Below, one piece after another: positions 37,496 to 48,680 of a stretch of DNA of 64,000 nt. The stretch's first letter is position 1. Each line of letters opens with the position of its first letter. Under the pieces are notes generated by a model, which saw only the letters and a list, made by a program, of their open reading frames with translations, did not search any database and was not told where the DNA came from. The position numbers were made by a program, and so were the translations under genes. The DNA comes from Baylisascaris procyonis (lineage: Eukaryota; Nematoda; Chromadorea; Rhabditida; Ascarididae), in the NCBI GenBank assembly GCA_037389465.1, contig JAZARR010000266.1, forward strand, positions 1,736,001 to 1,800,000, read 5' to 3'.

Positions 37496-40400
37496 CTAGA
37501 GAACAAAACCATAATGGTCGGAACAAAGATAAGAATCACTCGTTTTTATTTTTCAATTTATCAACACGACAACAAATACCAACATGTTCGCAACTGAGTG
37601 GGAGGATGCATTTATTCCACTTCTGGGAAGATATTAATTATTTGAAGAATTGTGGATGATGCCCCGGAGGAAAAACCGCTATATTGCTGCTATGTGATAA
37701 TAACAGTCCACATTGATGCGTAAATTCTGCTTGCCAACGCCCCTATTAGTAATCTACAGTAAGCTTGAGTAGCATTCAACTTGAATGTCTAATCACGAAA
37801 ATACAACCTAAGTTCGGGGAATGCCGTCTCAGAGATATAAGTTTTTGGTACTATATCGCATATAAAAGCACAGCGCCTGCGCTTATCCGTTCCATAAATA
37901 CAATGTCATAAGCTGCTCATATACAGCCATACGATCACTGGCGCAAATTTGTCTATTTGCCTATTTGCCCGACGGTTTGAACTGACTACCTGAACAAGTA
38001 TGATGACAGAATTCAATGGACATAACCTATTCAATGTGTTCATCGCCTAACCTAATTTCATCACTTTTGACCAACATTTTTATATGATTTATCTACATTT
38101 TGAAGCAGATTTTTTTCTTTAAATCTTTCAAAATTTAAAAAACTTCAATTGCACTCAATCACTTTGATGTAGCGAAGAACGAATTTATGCTTGAAGACGT
38201 TTTCAAGTGATAGCTGGCTTAAGGGGGTTGAAGTTTTTCTTTAATTTTTCACCAAGTGATCAATTTTCAAGAAAGAATCGCAGAAAACGCTTGTCACGCG
38301 ATCCCTCTTGGCGTGAACTTATAGCTTTTTAATATTCCTCTTTCTCACAATATCCGTTAAAATAGTAACTCCTCTAATATTGATGGTCTCGTTATCAATC
38401 TGATATCATTGTAACTTCGAGTCTGACGTCCGTTCTGTGTTCATGAACTCTCCATCAATAACGTCAACTTCCGATGATGGTCGAAATATCGCAATGTACT
38501 TCATATTTATTGCAACAGTTTTTTGTGACAATGCTTTATTGCATTTTGTTACGATGCAATTTTTCGTTTCTATTGACTTTCAAACAGTGGAAATGTTACT
38601 TCATCGATAGATTACGTCATATGAGTTTCACAGAGTTCAACCATCCGAATCCAACAGTTTTGTGGTTAAAGAGATTCTAAACGACAATAAATACGGCTAA
38701 TAGAATTTGTTGCTAAGAACTTAATGAATGTGCAAAATGCGGCAGCAATCGATCAAAAAAATTATTAAATATAGTTGATTAATGGTTCCATCGACTCAAA
38801 TGCACATCGATGCATTACCCTAAATGCTAAATACCATTGTATTAGATAAGTACTACTAAAGATCCATTGCGTTGATAACGAAAGGCATAAAACTCAAATG
38901 AATTCACTGCAGTAAAAAACTTCTTTCGAGCTAGCAATACAAGTCTCCTCAGAAGCCTAGAAACTTCAACAAACGGCCTATCGTATATCGTTGTATGCAC
39001 GCTACATCGCTGCAACAGGTTAGTCGTATTGTACATTTTTAACACAAGCAAAAGATAATTAAGCATGCAGTAGGCTTCACTTCGTGGGAAATTCAAGTTA
39101 CTCATTTTATAACAATTTCTCATTCCTCTAAATTTCAAAAAAAAAACTTCCGTCACATCCCATAACAGAAATAAATAATTCGGGATTCGCGTAGTCGCAA
39201 AACTGATCGCAGTTTGCTCATTGATATCTTCCAGAATGTATAAAGACCGTGCAAAAGATACTGCTGCCAAAATTAGTTATTTCCTTTTGAAATGAACAAA
39301 AACAGTAGCAATAATAATGTTAAAATCGCTGAGCCTTGGGTTTTTCTATAGACCACACCCTTCCCCTCCCCAGCAAGAGAAACCAGTTCAACAAGCAAAG
39401 AAGTCAACAACCTTCGACAGTGAGGAAAATATGTCGGCGAAAAGAGATTTGAAATGCGATTTTTTTACCCTTACGCTGCTTTCACTCGATATTCAGGTGT
39501 GGCTGCTACCTTAAACTGGCAGTGAGAGTGCTAGAGTGGGGGCGAAAGACAAGGGGAGAGAGACGGTGAAGAGAAATTCAATTTTGCACCTAGCGAATTG
39601 GCAGAAAATTCCATAAGCAAATAAAGAGAAAATTGAGGATTCGTTTCTGCGTTGAAAACACTTTGAAATAATTGTTGCGTAGCTTAAACCGTCAACACAC
39701 AACTGTGCAACGATAATGATCCCTGCCGAACGAATTACCATTTGATTGCTTATAGTGAAATCCAATAAGCATAAATGCAACCTTGTTATTACGCAGATAG
39801 AAAAGTGAATGAAATTAGAGACTGCTAACTGAAGAAAGCTTCTTTCTTATGTTCCTCGTATCAGCTATTCAGCTTTTAGAAACGGAAATAAAGGAGACGA
39901 GTGGCAAATTTTCTAACAGATCTTTGATGACTGCAGATACTAAGAAACCGGGTAAAGAGAAGGTTGATGCATAGGGGATGACATTGCTATAGAATCACTG
40001 CTAGGCGGATTATCGAGAATCCAATATTGCTACAGAGTACTGGTATGATTTTAACATCTTGCAATTTAATTTGCTTCACCTAAAAAATACCGATTTGTTT
40101 GAGCCTGATGTAATTTAATTTACAACACTGCGATCGGAGCAAAGAAAGTATTAGTGAGTAAAATTTCATTATAAACGCTTATAAGCATGAAAGGAAATTG
40201 CAATATCGTGCAGCGAATCTCATAATCGTTAAAATTAATAATGATATGTACGTGAATATATGAAATGCTTCCATGCAAATAAACGATTTCAAAAATTGCA
40301 TAAACGCACGACACGGCATATGCTGTAGCGTTTTTGAACACAAAAGCGGATTCCATTTAAAAATCGGCAGTTTACAGTTGTGATGACAGTTGCCAATATA

Positions 40401-41010
40401 ACGCACGACTATGAGATATTAGAACTCACTTCCACACTCACCCTCAGCTTCAACATTTCGCCTATCTCATTTGGAAACTAGAAAATTCTCATAGAACGGC
40501 TTCGAGAACGAGGCTTCTTACATATATTCGATGAAACACTGAATATTTTTTTAAAGAAAAAGGCGAAAATTCGTCATTGATGAAATAGAAATCGCTTAAG
40601 TAGAAGCATACATATCTTTGAGACGTAAAAATGAGAATTTTTCCTATTGAATAAATCCGCGAAAAATTTCCCAAATTTCAGAGGACTTTTCAGATGTAAA
40701 AAATGCAATGCATTCTACACGCTCGTACGCTTCTTCGAGGGATTCGCACTGCAAGAAGAGCGCAATTAAAAATGTTCAATACATTTTAAAAAAACGTTAA
40801 CGTTCGTGTCGTTTCATGGGTCTACGCACGAATCGATTTCTCATCATATGTGCCAATATTGGACGAAATCAAACCGAACTTTTCCATTCCCATTTTTGTC
40901 TACAGTTGAAATTTACAATATTATGAAATAATATTGTTTCAATTTGAGAAGGATTTTATACTCTTAGTACTCAAACAGTATCATACGGCAATAAGATGAA
41001 CATCATGAAA
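37496..41010. other. AT-rich interval with a 142-residue minus open frame
   Basis: The minus frame 38842-39270 has protein-like content in its second half (VEVSRLLRRLVLLARKKFF, then FYAFRYQRNGSLVVLI) and could hold a terminal exon after an AAATTTAG acceptor near 39134. No partner was found. Otherwise there is nothing but AT-rich DNA and the + candidate at 39352. Confidence 0.25.
39352..39496 (+). CDS. isolated + strand exon candidate
   Basis: The acceptor is GGTTTTTCTATAG and the donor GTGTGG. It is entered in phase 2 and left in phase 0. The reading is polar and Pro/Gln/Lys-rich (PSPPQQEKPVQQAKK, then TFDSEENMSAKRDLK). It might belong to the gene that starts at 35740 and might join in phase 0 with the exon at 44370, but neither link can be shown. 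Confidence 0.22.
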
Positions 41011-41046
41011 CGCACTTTGATAATGTACAAAGAACGCATATCATTG
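41011..41046. repeat. 36-base direct repeat, copy 1
   Basis: It begins CGCACTTTGATAATGTACAA and matches copy 2 at 41400-41435 with a single mismatch. The copies start 389 bases apart. Confidence 0.9.
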
Positions 41047-41399
41047 TGAATAGGAAGAACGAAAAATAAAGACAATAATTATTAAAATTTATGAACAACA
41101 TGATATTTCATCGTTCATTTTGTCGAGTCAAATTTCCTCCACTGTGCATCTTTGGTTTCATCTCTTAGTACAACAACATGAATTCTTAAATACTTCACAA
41201 TTATAGTTTCGGTGTTTTTTTTGAGTTTAGTGAAGATTTCAGCGATAATAAGTAGATGAATTTTTGAGGAAACGCTTATAGATTTTTATTTTTTATGAGA
41301 AAAACTTACCGAAGGCATGAGAGACGGAGTTCAACGGTAGAAATTGCATAATAAGGACAATTGTGACAACGCACATTGCACGTCCTCCACATACACTCA

Positions 41400-41435
41400 C
41401 GCACTTTGATAATGTACAACGAACGCATATCATTG
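41400..41435. repeat. 36-base direct repeat, copy 2
   Basis: Same sequence as 41011-41046 apart from one base (A in copy 1, C here). A GC-rich stretch follows at 41460-41580, unlike the AT-rich DNA around it, so the pair may be part of an interspersed element covering about 41.0-41.9 kb. Confidence 0.9.
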
Positions 41436-42510
41436 CACTAATATACGCACAATGATCGGCCCTCTAAACAAGTCCCGCCCTTTAACGCCTGCAGCTGCCT
41501 TCCTGGCTTGGCGCTGCACCATTAGCCCAACAGCGTTTGCTTCTCCTTACCGCTTCTCTGCCTAGCTTCCTGGTGAATGAAGTACTATGCGTTCATTATA
41601 TTACAAGAGGGGTGGTACTCAGTGAGCACTTCTTTCCCTCATACCCGATTTTAGACGTTTTTACGAATATGCGTTCATAAAACGCATTATGAAATGGTAA
41701 TGTCTGTATGCATGTATGTATGTGTCTGTCTGGCGAATAGTTTCAACTCCAAAACTGCTTAACCTAGATTTACCGAATTTCCAACGTAATCAATATTGCC
41801 AGCTTACCTATTATACCAAATTTCAAATTGAGCCATCAAAATCAAGGTAAGTTCAAGACATTTGAATGCGATAAAAAGTTTAAATGTGCTGTTGGGTTCC
41901 GTTTCACATCTTTCTGGCCACTAAAGTGAAGCATTTTGTGTAATATTCGTACCAGCAGATGGATCACTAGAAACATAAACGCGTTATTCGGCATCCTTGG
42001 TTAGTTGCTGTTAAACTATGTTTCAACAGGTGAATTGGTTTACCTAATTTAGTGCCAGCTCTTCTACTTCATATCGGCGTTTACTGTAGTCTTTTCGCGA
42101 ACTGCTCACAATTGAGCTGTCAAATTTCGCATATGAATGAACTTGCTGGGCTGATATTTTCAGCTCATATCGTAACGGAAATGAAAATAAGGAAGTATGA
42201 TAGGTAAACAATGCATCCCAAACCTGTTCTGGAGATTTTTGTCCATGACTCGCCGCTTTTTTAGTGATCCTTGGTTCATATGAGAGATGATTAAATTCAC
42301 CATGGAAATTGCGAGTTGTGTTTTCCTTTCACGTCCGATTAAGTAAGATTCATGTGATTGCACTCTATCGTAGGAAACAACGTTCTCAACGTTGTATGGT
42401 GTTGAGTAGAAGCGAACAAAATCAATTTTGATATTTGCAAAGTGAACATTTTCACGATGGCTTAGGGAGCCTATGTACCATTCATTTTTATCACTTTTCA
42501 AGGATGGGAT

Positions 42511-42967
42511 GGGGAACAGGAGAGGGAGGCGGGTTCCATACTGATGGGGAACAGGAGAGGGAGGCGGGTTCCATACTGATGGGGAACAGGGTAGGGAGGC
42601 GGGTTCCATACTGATGGGGAACAGGGTAGGGAGGCGGGTTCCATACTGATGGGGAACAGGAGAGGGAGGCGGGTTCCATACTGATGGGGAACAGGGTAGG
42701 GAGGCGGGTTCCATACTGATGGGGAACAGGAGAGGGAGGCGGGTTCCATACTGATGGGGAACAGGGTAGGGAGGCGGGTTCTATACTATAATGATGGGGA
42801 ACAGGAGAGGGAGGCGGGTTCCATACTGATGGGGAACAGGGTAGGGAGGCGGGTTCCATACTGATGGGGAACAGGGTAGGGAGGCGGGTTCCATACTGAT
42901 GGGGAACAGGGTAGGGAGGCGGGTTCCATACTGATGGGGAACAGGAGAGGGAGGCGGGTTCCATACT
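42511..42967. repeat. 35-bp minisatellite, 13 copies, two unit types
   Basis: Units start at 42511, 42546, 42581, 42616, 42651, 42686, 42721, 42756, 42796, 42831, 42866, 42901 and 42936. The unit is G-rich on the + strand and includes GGGGAACAGG and GGGAGGCGGGTTCC. Units differ at one position block: 'GAGAGGG' (type A) or 'GGTAGGG' (type T), in the order A A T T A T A T A T T T A. After unit 8 five extra bases break the 35-base rhythm. Since 35 is not a multiple of three, all three minus frames are open and give overlapping Pro/Ser-rich frames (repeating WNPPPSPVPHQYGTR). I treat these as by-products of the repeat. Confidence 0.98.
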
Positions 42968-44369
42968 CTATCTTGTGGCACTGTCCTATTTTTATTGTTC
43001 GTCGTCGGTGCATTGTACTCTTCCCCTCTCGTTCTTCCTATTATCCATGCGAAATGTCCCAAATGCGAATTTCGAATTTCGCTCTTGCAATCCTTTGCCT
43101 TGTTATGAAGTTCGATCCTGGCGGCATTATTCTGGGTTACTTGTGCAATCAATCAGAGTGCCGATTGAATTAGCCCTCACATATTCCTTAGTAGATGTTG
43201 AGGAAGCTGCCTTTGGATTGCTGTAGAAGCCTTCAGTTTATTGTTGGCTACAAACGGATTAGTGAAAGATTCGCTTCAGATGGATGTTTAGCATTTCGTT
43301 AAGGTTTAAAGCCACGCCTCACTACATCTCAAGGAGGGGTGCTCGCATTCTTGCGTAGTGCACATCGATGGTGCTTTGCCTACCCCTCTCTGTAGCATGA
43401 AATATATGTGCCTGTAAGATTTGGATCAATTGATCCACCTCATGCGTGAAAGGTAAGCTTATAAAGCTAAAGTCGTAGCCAAACCAATGAAATTATTGAA
43501 GGCCATTTTCGAGTTCTACGCTGAAGCAGAATGGGAATTCTTCGGTTTTTAAGACAGCTTATTCCATATCAATGACATTTCAGTGCAAGGATAACAAATG
43601 GTGACGCAACATTCCGCGAAATAGCCTATTTCATCCAGGATCATGCCATACATCAATGTTCTCAAACAAACTCGGACTCAATTTTGTCGACCACCCATCT
43701 CTTCGCAAAAAATTGCAATTCACTTAATTTCAAGTCATTTTTCAAAGAAGGCATTAGACGATTGATTGGAAATTAAACGTCACTTTAGAGAGTTGTAACG
43801 GCGGAAATCTTTTGCTAAAAGCTGCTTCAAATCTGCCAAAATTGACTGCTGTCAGCAATTGCTAACGCGAAACATTAAAATGCACTTACTCAATGAATAA
43901 ACTCCGATTGACTCCTTGAGAGCTTACGTTTCGATGATTAGCCACTACAGTTGCAATGATACTCACAGCTAGTCTAACTATTAAATTCTCAGTTGGTTTG
44001 GGGGGGGGAGGTGGGAGGTATAATTGGTGACGGTTACTCACGTCTGAATTAAAGATAACAAATTCACCTAAATTGGTAATGGGGCAAACTACTAGCGACT
44101 TAAATGAAATACAGTAATTCTCTTCGAATGACGGCTAAATGATTCATCAGCAAACAGTATTCGATCAGTTATGCATTTGAATTTGCACAAAAGTCTTGCG
44201 AGTTATCGTTAAAATGATTGACAAGATTTCCAATGGCAACTTTATCGTTGGGCTGTTGGAGGTTATTGGAGTTCAACGTTTCACTTTAGTGGTCTGAAAA
44301 AAAAACGACATCAGCTTTCCCATTTTCCCCTCCGCAATCTGTAACATTGTAAAAGTTTAGGTATTGCAG
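42968..44369. other. flank of the minisatellite, no supported gene
   Basis: On the minus strand, a protein-like open frame from 43152 (IAQVTQNNAARIELHNKAKD, then GHFAWIIGRTRGEEYNAP) runs straight into the minisatellite. It may be the end of a mobile element that carries the tandem repeat. A G-rich run lies near 44000. Otherwise it is AT-rich. Confidence 0.3.
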
Positions 44370-44426
44370 GTTGAGAAGGAAGTTGAAGCTGAAGTAGTTC
44401 AGTGTATTCTTCGTCTTCAAGCATAG
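44370..44426 (+). CDS. isolated short terminal-exon candidate
   Basis: The acceptor is GTTTAGGTATTGCAG, and only the phase-0 frame is open. It encodes VEKEVEAEVVQCILRLQA and then TAG (44424-44426). It is a helix-like, acidic C-terminus. No AATAAA follows at once and no upstream partner is certain, so this is weak. Confidence 0.2.
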   Translation, partial: VEKEVEAEVVQCILRLQA

Positions 44427-45437
44427 AGATCGATATGTTTCAGATTGCTGATCGCTGATATCATTGATCCCATGCCGGCTTTCTCAACAAGTTTTTGGGA
44501 TTATGCGCATATAGGATATTTATTTCCCTGCTGACAAGAAATGAAGGTATTATTCTTAATGCTTATTCTCCAAGCTGAATTTTTATGATATTTGACGTTC
44601 AGCGGTTGGTCCACAGGAATGAATAGTGTCATTATTGAAATTGGTTGGTTTGAGAATGGCTTATGCGATGCAATCGAATTCCAATCGATGCACCATTAAA
44701 CGTTGCATACTAAAGGCTCATTGTGCAGATCGTAATATACTCAAGAATATTGCTTAGCAAGCAGCTTAATTCTGTGGTCTTCATTCTCCATGCAAAGCAT
44801 TCACTGCTGCCACTTGTTTGTTGTGTGATGCCTGAATTGCAGAGAATCAATTATGATGTGATAAACATGCAATTGAATCTATCTAAGAACTAAATTCGCC
44901 AATTAGTTTTCAGAAGTAGAGGCAAAAAGAATTCAAACTTTTCTCATTTTTCGCCTGTCACCCATGGAGAAATCAATTAGAGGACGTTATTTTTCTAGAG
45001 TATACAGTACGCTGCATCTTCCAGGTGGAATGCAGTATACGGTATATATGGTAGATATAAATGCTTCGAAGTTTGTATGGGGTGAAATTTAGAGAAAAAT
45101 CGAAAGCTGCTCACTGATCGGTTACGTTGAGTACTCCTTTAGTTCGCAGTATATTGCTGAAGACAATGGCTTACTAGCAATGACGGTACGCTGGTAAGAA
45201 GACTCATTGTGTTACACCAGAATGACGCTGTTGCATTACTAGCGGGGTGCAGAAACAAGGCCAAATCTGATCAAATCAAAATAAACCTCAACCGAAAACA
45301 TTATAGTGAGGAGAAATTCGAAGCTGACAATTTGTTGGATAGATGACTTGGTGAAGGTGAACGATGAATTATATATGTTGGTATGGATGAAGCCGAGTTG
45401 TTGAATATCTCTCCAAGAACGAATCGCACTATTTACT

Positions 45438-45731
45438 AAGCAGTGCTTAGTTGATAAGGATTGAGCTGAGCCTGCCTCAGAGCGCATATCACAACCATGG
45501 AATCTTATCGTCTTGGCTATGTGGTATGTACAGACGCTCACACATATAAATAAATAAAGGCATCTGTGCCTATCTGCGTAATTACGTACCTGCATGAGCG
45601 CGTGCATTTATGTGTTCGCATTGTACTTCTAACTCTGCAACCACACAACCAACGACGATAAGCTTCCATAGTTGTGACATGCGCTTTGAAGCAGCCTCGA
45701 TAGCTCAGTCCTATCAGCTTAGCACCTTCTG
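45438..45731. repeat. fold-back element (long imperfect palindrome)
   Basis: The left arm, 45438-45535, is the inverted copy of 45630-45731 with only scattered mismatches and small gaps; for example AGCGCATATCACAACCATGG on one side pairs with AGCGCATGTCACAACTATGG on the other. The palindrome centre (about 45582) is marked by a perfect CGTAATTACG. The region between the arms also shows weaker pairing. No protein or target-site duplication is evident. It would fold into a hairpin of nearly 300 bases if transcribed. Confidence 0.75.
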
Positions 45732-46040
45732 CATAAGTTATGGGCATTTGAAAGTGCTGTGATTTCTTAATACACAATTGTGCGTTGTTCAGATACTTGA
45801 GGAGTAATTAAAATTGAATTTCTTCATAGCTTTTTACAAGCGATCACTTTTAGCAAATATCATTTCATTTTATCAGTCCAAGTTGAATCTGTAAAATGCA
45901 TGTGTCGTTGAGGTCTCGCAAACCCTTCAACCTTTACTGCGGCTCGTTGCTAACAAAATGAGTAAATCCACGTCAAATTTAATTGAATACGCAAACCATA
46001 TTGGCAGTATGCAAATAACAATATTCAATAACTAGACGAC

Positions 46041-46264
46041 TCACTGCACAAAATTCTCATCAGATGTGCACCTAAAGCGGCGTTCGTAAAGGCGTTTTTT
46101 TAGCTTAGTTGTCGTGAAATCCACTTGGATTTCCCGGAATTGCGAATTATTTGAATTTCTCCGAGTATCGCTAAGGCGCAAGTTGAATCTTTCATGCTGA
46201 ATTTTTCCACTGATAATATCGAATTTGTTATGTCGATTAGTTTCTTCTGCCAAAATTTGCATCC
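46041..46264 (-). CDS. minus-strand terminal exon candidate
   Basis: On the minus strand an acceptor GAATTCACTTCAG is followed by two overlapping open frames. The longer one (phase 2, 73 residues to TGA) reads MQILAEETNRHNKFDIISGK, then HERFNLRLSDTRRNS, and ends RFRCTSDENFVQ. The alternative (phase 1) reads CKFWQKKLIDITNSILSVEK and stops earlier. Which is used cannot be decided without the upstream exon. Confidence 0.3.
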
Positions 46265-47040
46265 TGAAGTGAATTCTCTAAAGTGCATATTGTTTTATTA
46301 GTTTTTGAATTTTTTGCTCATCATCTATTGTTCATCATGGTTATTAAAAGAACCATGTAGCATTCTTAAGCCTCGTTACAGAGAGAGACCAGGAAATTTT
46401 AAAGTTGTTGTTAAACTTGCTGAGAGACCGGCGATACTAATTAAACCCGCAGATACTTTTTTTTTGTAATTCCAAATATTTTCCTGTTGAATATAGAACT
46501 CTGTGACTGTTGAGTAGTTTTTTATTGCAAAAGTCTTCCCATGAAACCTGTTCGCCTTTTTAAGACAAACGTCGAACTTCCTGGATATCCTCCTTAGGTG
46601 CCATAAATAATTTTCTTTTTAATGTTAGTGAGTTCTTCCGTGAATGATTGACATCTACTAATGGCTCATTTACCACAAGTTTCAAACTTTCGGTGGTTGT
46701 CATGCATTGATTTTTAAGCACTGTCAAAAATTATTACTACAGAATCGTGTTTGCATATGTGTCTCTCTCTTCTTCAACAGTGAATCAGACAATCCACAGC
46801 ACAAATTCGATGAAGATGATTTCATCCTTAGATGATTTCTTAACTCCTTCGTGTATCACTGAAAATATGTCTCTGACCGCGGATAATCTTCCTGCACATT
46901 TCCTCCCTTGCAAGTGCACAGGACTTAACAGGTCTTGAAGTGTCTCCCATGCTCTTCCATGCTGGAAGATGAATCAGAATTCAACGATGATTAGGCAGAA
47001 GAATCTTCTCAAATCTTCTCATTGTTGTCTTCTCAATTAG

Positions 47041-47103
47041 GAAGCTGCAGATCTCTGGGCTGCCGTGGATGAGGGCGACAACAAAAAGGCAAGAGCAGAA
47101 TAA
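47041..47103 (+). CDS. terminal exon candidate, acidic tail
   Basis: The acceptor is TTCTCAATTAG. The phase-0 frame reads EAADLWAAVDEGDNKKARAE to TAA at 47101-47103. A possible upstream exon begins at 46781 after TCTCTTCTTCAACAG (open frame including SMKMISSLDDFLTPSC), but its likely donors leave phase 2, which would select a different frame here (KLQISGLPWMRATTKR…). The strand and exon are plausible; the frame is not settled. Confidence 0.27.
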   Translation, partial: EAADLWAAVDEGDNKKARAE

Positions 47104-47149
47104 GTAAGCGACGCTTTTTCACAATAAAAGGACTGTATCGTTATAGAAA

Positions 47150-47660
47150 ATCCATCCACACTCAAGAACCCACTCTTTACCGCCTTACACTTCATCATGC
47201 AATTCACGGCTTACTTTCGCACTTCACCTCACAATCCGCTGCTTTCTTTCTTGAATTTTTCAACTGATTCCCCATTACCGCGCAATCTAATTCTTACCAG
47301 CAATATAAAATCATCATTATCGTCCATTGCTTACAACTTAGCGCTTAACTCACAATTTATTGTTTACCATCTCATATTTCACCACACAATCCGTCACTTA
47401 CCTGACCCTGACAACCCGTCGCTGGCGACCTAATTGCAACTAACTGTTTATCACTTCTGGCTCAACCTTTGCAACGTCTCATTTGCTCACGTGTACTATC
47501 TCACCAGCTTAGGTTGACACACTCAACACCTCACATTTGTACTCACAACACAGACCACTGCCCACTACTTCAATCCATTCCCAGACTACTTCAACCCAAT
47601 CACAATAATCATATTTCACAGCTCGATACAGCGTGCATCAGGCTGTGTAAATAGACCGAG
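47150..47660. repeat. G-poor, C-rich strand-asymmetric tract, possible diverged tandem repeat
   Basis: On the + strand G is strikingly rare. In 47221-47400 I count 13 G against 53 C in 180 bases. Words like CACAATCCGCTG, CACAATTTATTG and CACAATCCGTCA recur at irregular spacing, which suggests an old, degraded tandem array. Short + frames over it lack protein character. Confidence 0.45.
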
Positions 47661-48359
47661 CTAAAGAGGTTTTTATGTAGATACTGCGCCCAAGCCATAT
47701 AAATGAAGCGCACTGAGAATATTTTGAACTGCGACAGTAACGGCGAAGTCGATTCTCTTACCTCTAGTAATTCCACTTAAGCTTTCCTGCTACGAGGAAC
47801 AGTAGACATGCTTTGAAACGCATTAAGCTGAACAAGTTTTTCGTCGCGACTTTGCCACAAACACTGCAAATTTTCCTGAACGCTTGATAATGCTGGAAAT
47901 TTCAAAAATTGAATGATGTTATCGTTTAAAATTAGATCCATTTTCTGTCGCCGTCGTTAATTACCCTCTAGATTCTTCCGGTGTCTATCCATTTCACTCG
48001 AAATGTGAGGAAGTGCCCCTTTATGAGAAAATTATTGGACCAGCGGTAATCGACGCAGTTCACACCTGTTACCATTTGGGCACTGTCTACCACAGGGTTC
48101 GAAGTGTGATCAAAAACACCTTTTACATGATTTTTCAAAACACTAGACCCATAAGTCCTTCATGAAAGGAACCTTACTCTGAGTTAGCGAGTTTGAAATT
48201 TTTTTTTTTAATTTGCTTTAAATGGTATTTGCTATCAATAATTCGAGGAGAACAAATGAAATATCGAGTAAAGACTAGAAGTGATCACTGAAAGCCGTAT
48301 TTTCTTTTATTAGCATTCCTCAACGATAACCAATGTGACTAATTATGTAAATACTCTTT
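47661..48359. other. no gene seen
   Basis: AT-rich, with no exon candidate with usable splice signals. Confidence 0.3.
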
Positions 48360-48680
48360 TCACGCTATCAGGATTAACAGCACATCATGTCCTACCAGTT
48401 CCACATTGAAGGAAACGAAGAATGGACGACCTGTATGCGATGAAAATTGCGAGATTATCAATGCGGTGGCCTCGAAATACATCATTCTCACGAATGTTGA
48501 AAAAATCCGCAGGCTTTTACTGGTGCGCCAAATGTTATCCTGTCTTTTCAAATCGTGAGCATCGATTCTATAGACGCGGTATTCCAACAACTTGCCATAT
48601 ATAACAGTCATGTAGCAGAGGACGTTCGTGTTAGGCATTGAATCCAGTTCTGTAGAAACAAAAGGTACTGTAGCGCTCAT
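48360..48680 (-). CDS. minus-strand open frame of 106 residues, unknown protein
   Basis: The minus frame from an ATG (complement of 48678-48680) to TGA at 48360 has even, protein-like composition: MSATVPFVSTELDSMPN, then YGKLLEYRVYRIDAHDLKRQ and DNIWRTSKSLRIFSTFVR, ending in a more hydrophobic part (FNVELVGHDVLLILIA). A TTTTGTTTCTACAG acceptor inside it (after residue 10) could mean that the true exon starts at about 48647 in phase 1. A GTCGTC donor near 48425 could end it early. The family is not recognised. Confidence 0.36.
   Translation of the reverse strand: MSATVPFVSTELDSMPNTNVLCYMTVIYGKLLEYRVYRIDAHDLKRQDNIWRTSKSLRIFSTFVRMMYFEATALIISQFSSHTGRPFFVSFNVELVGHDVLLILIA

Noticed and set aside
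42160..42964. Three long overlapping minus frames rich in Pro and Ser (184, 157 and 83 residues)
   Set aside because: They are produced by the 35-base minisatellite, which is open in all three minus frames because 35 is not a multiple of three. There is no reason to choose one as a protein within the array.
45690..45760. tRNA-like stretch (CCTCGATAGCTCAGTC)
   Set aside because: It resembles an A box only. No B box, acceptor stem or cloverleaf follows, and it lies within the right arm of the fold-back element.
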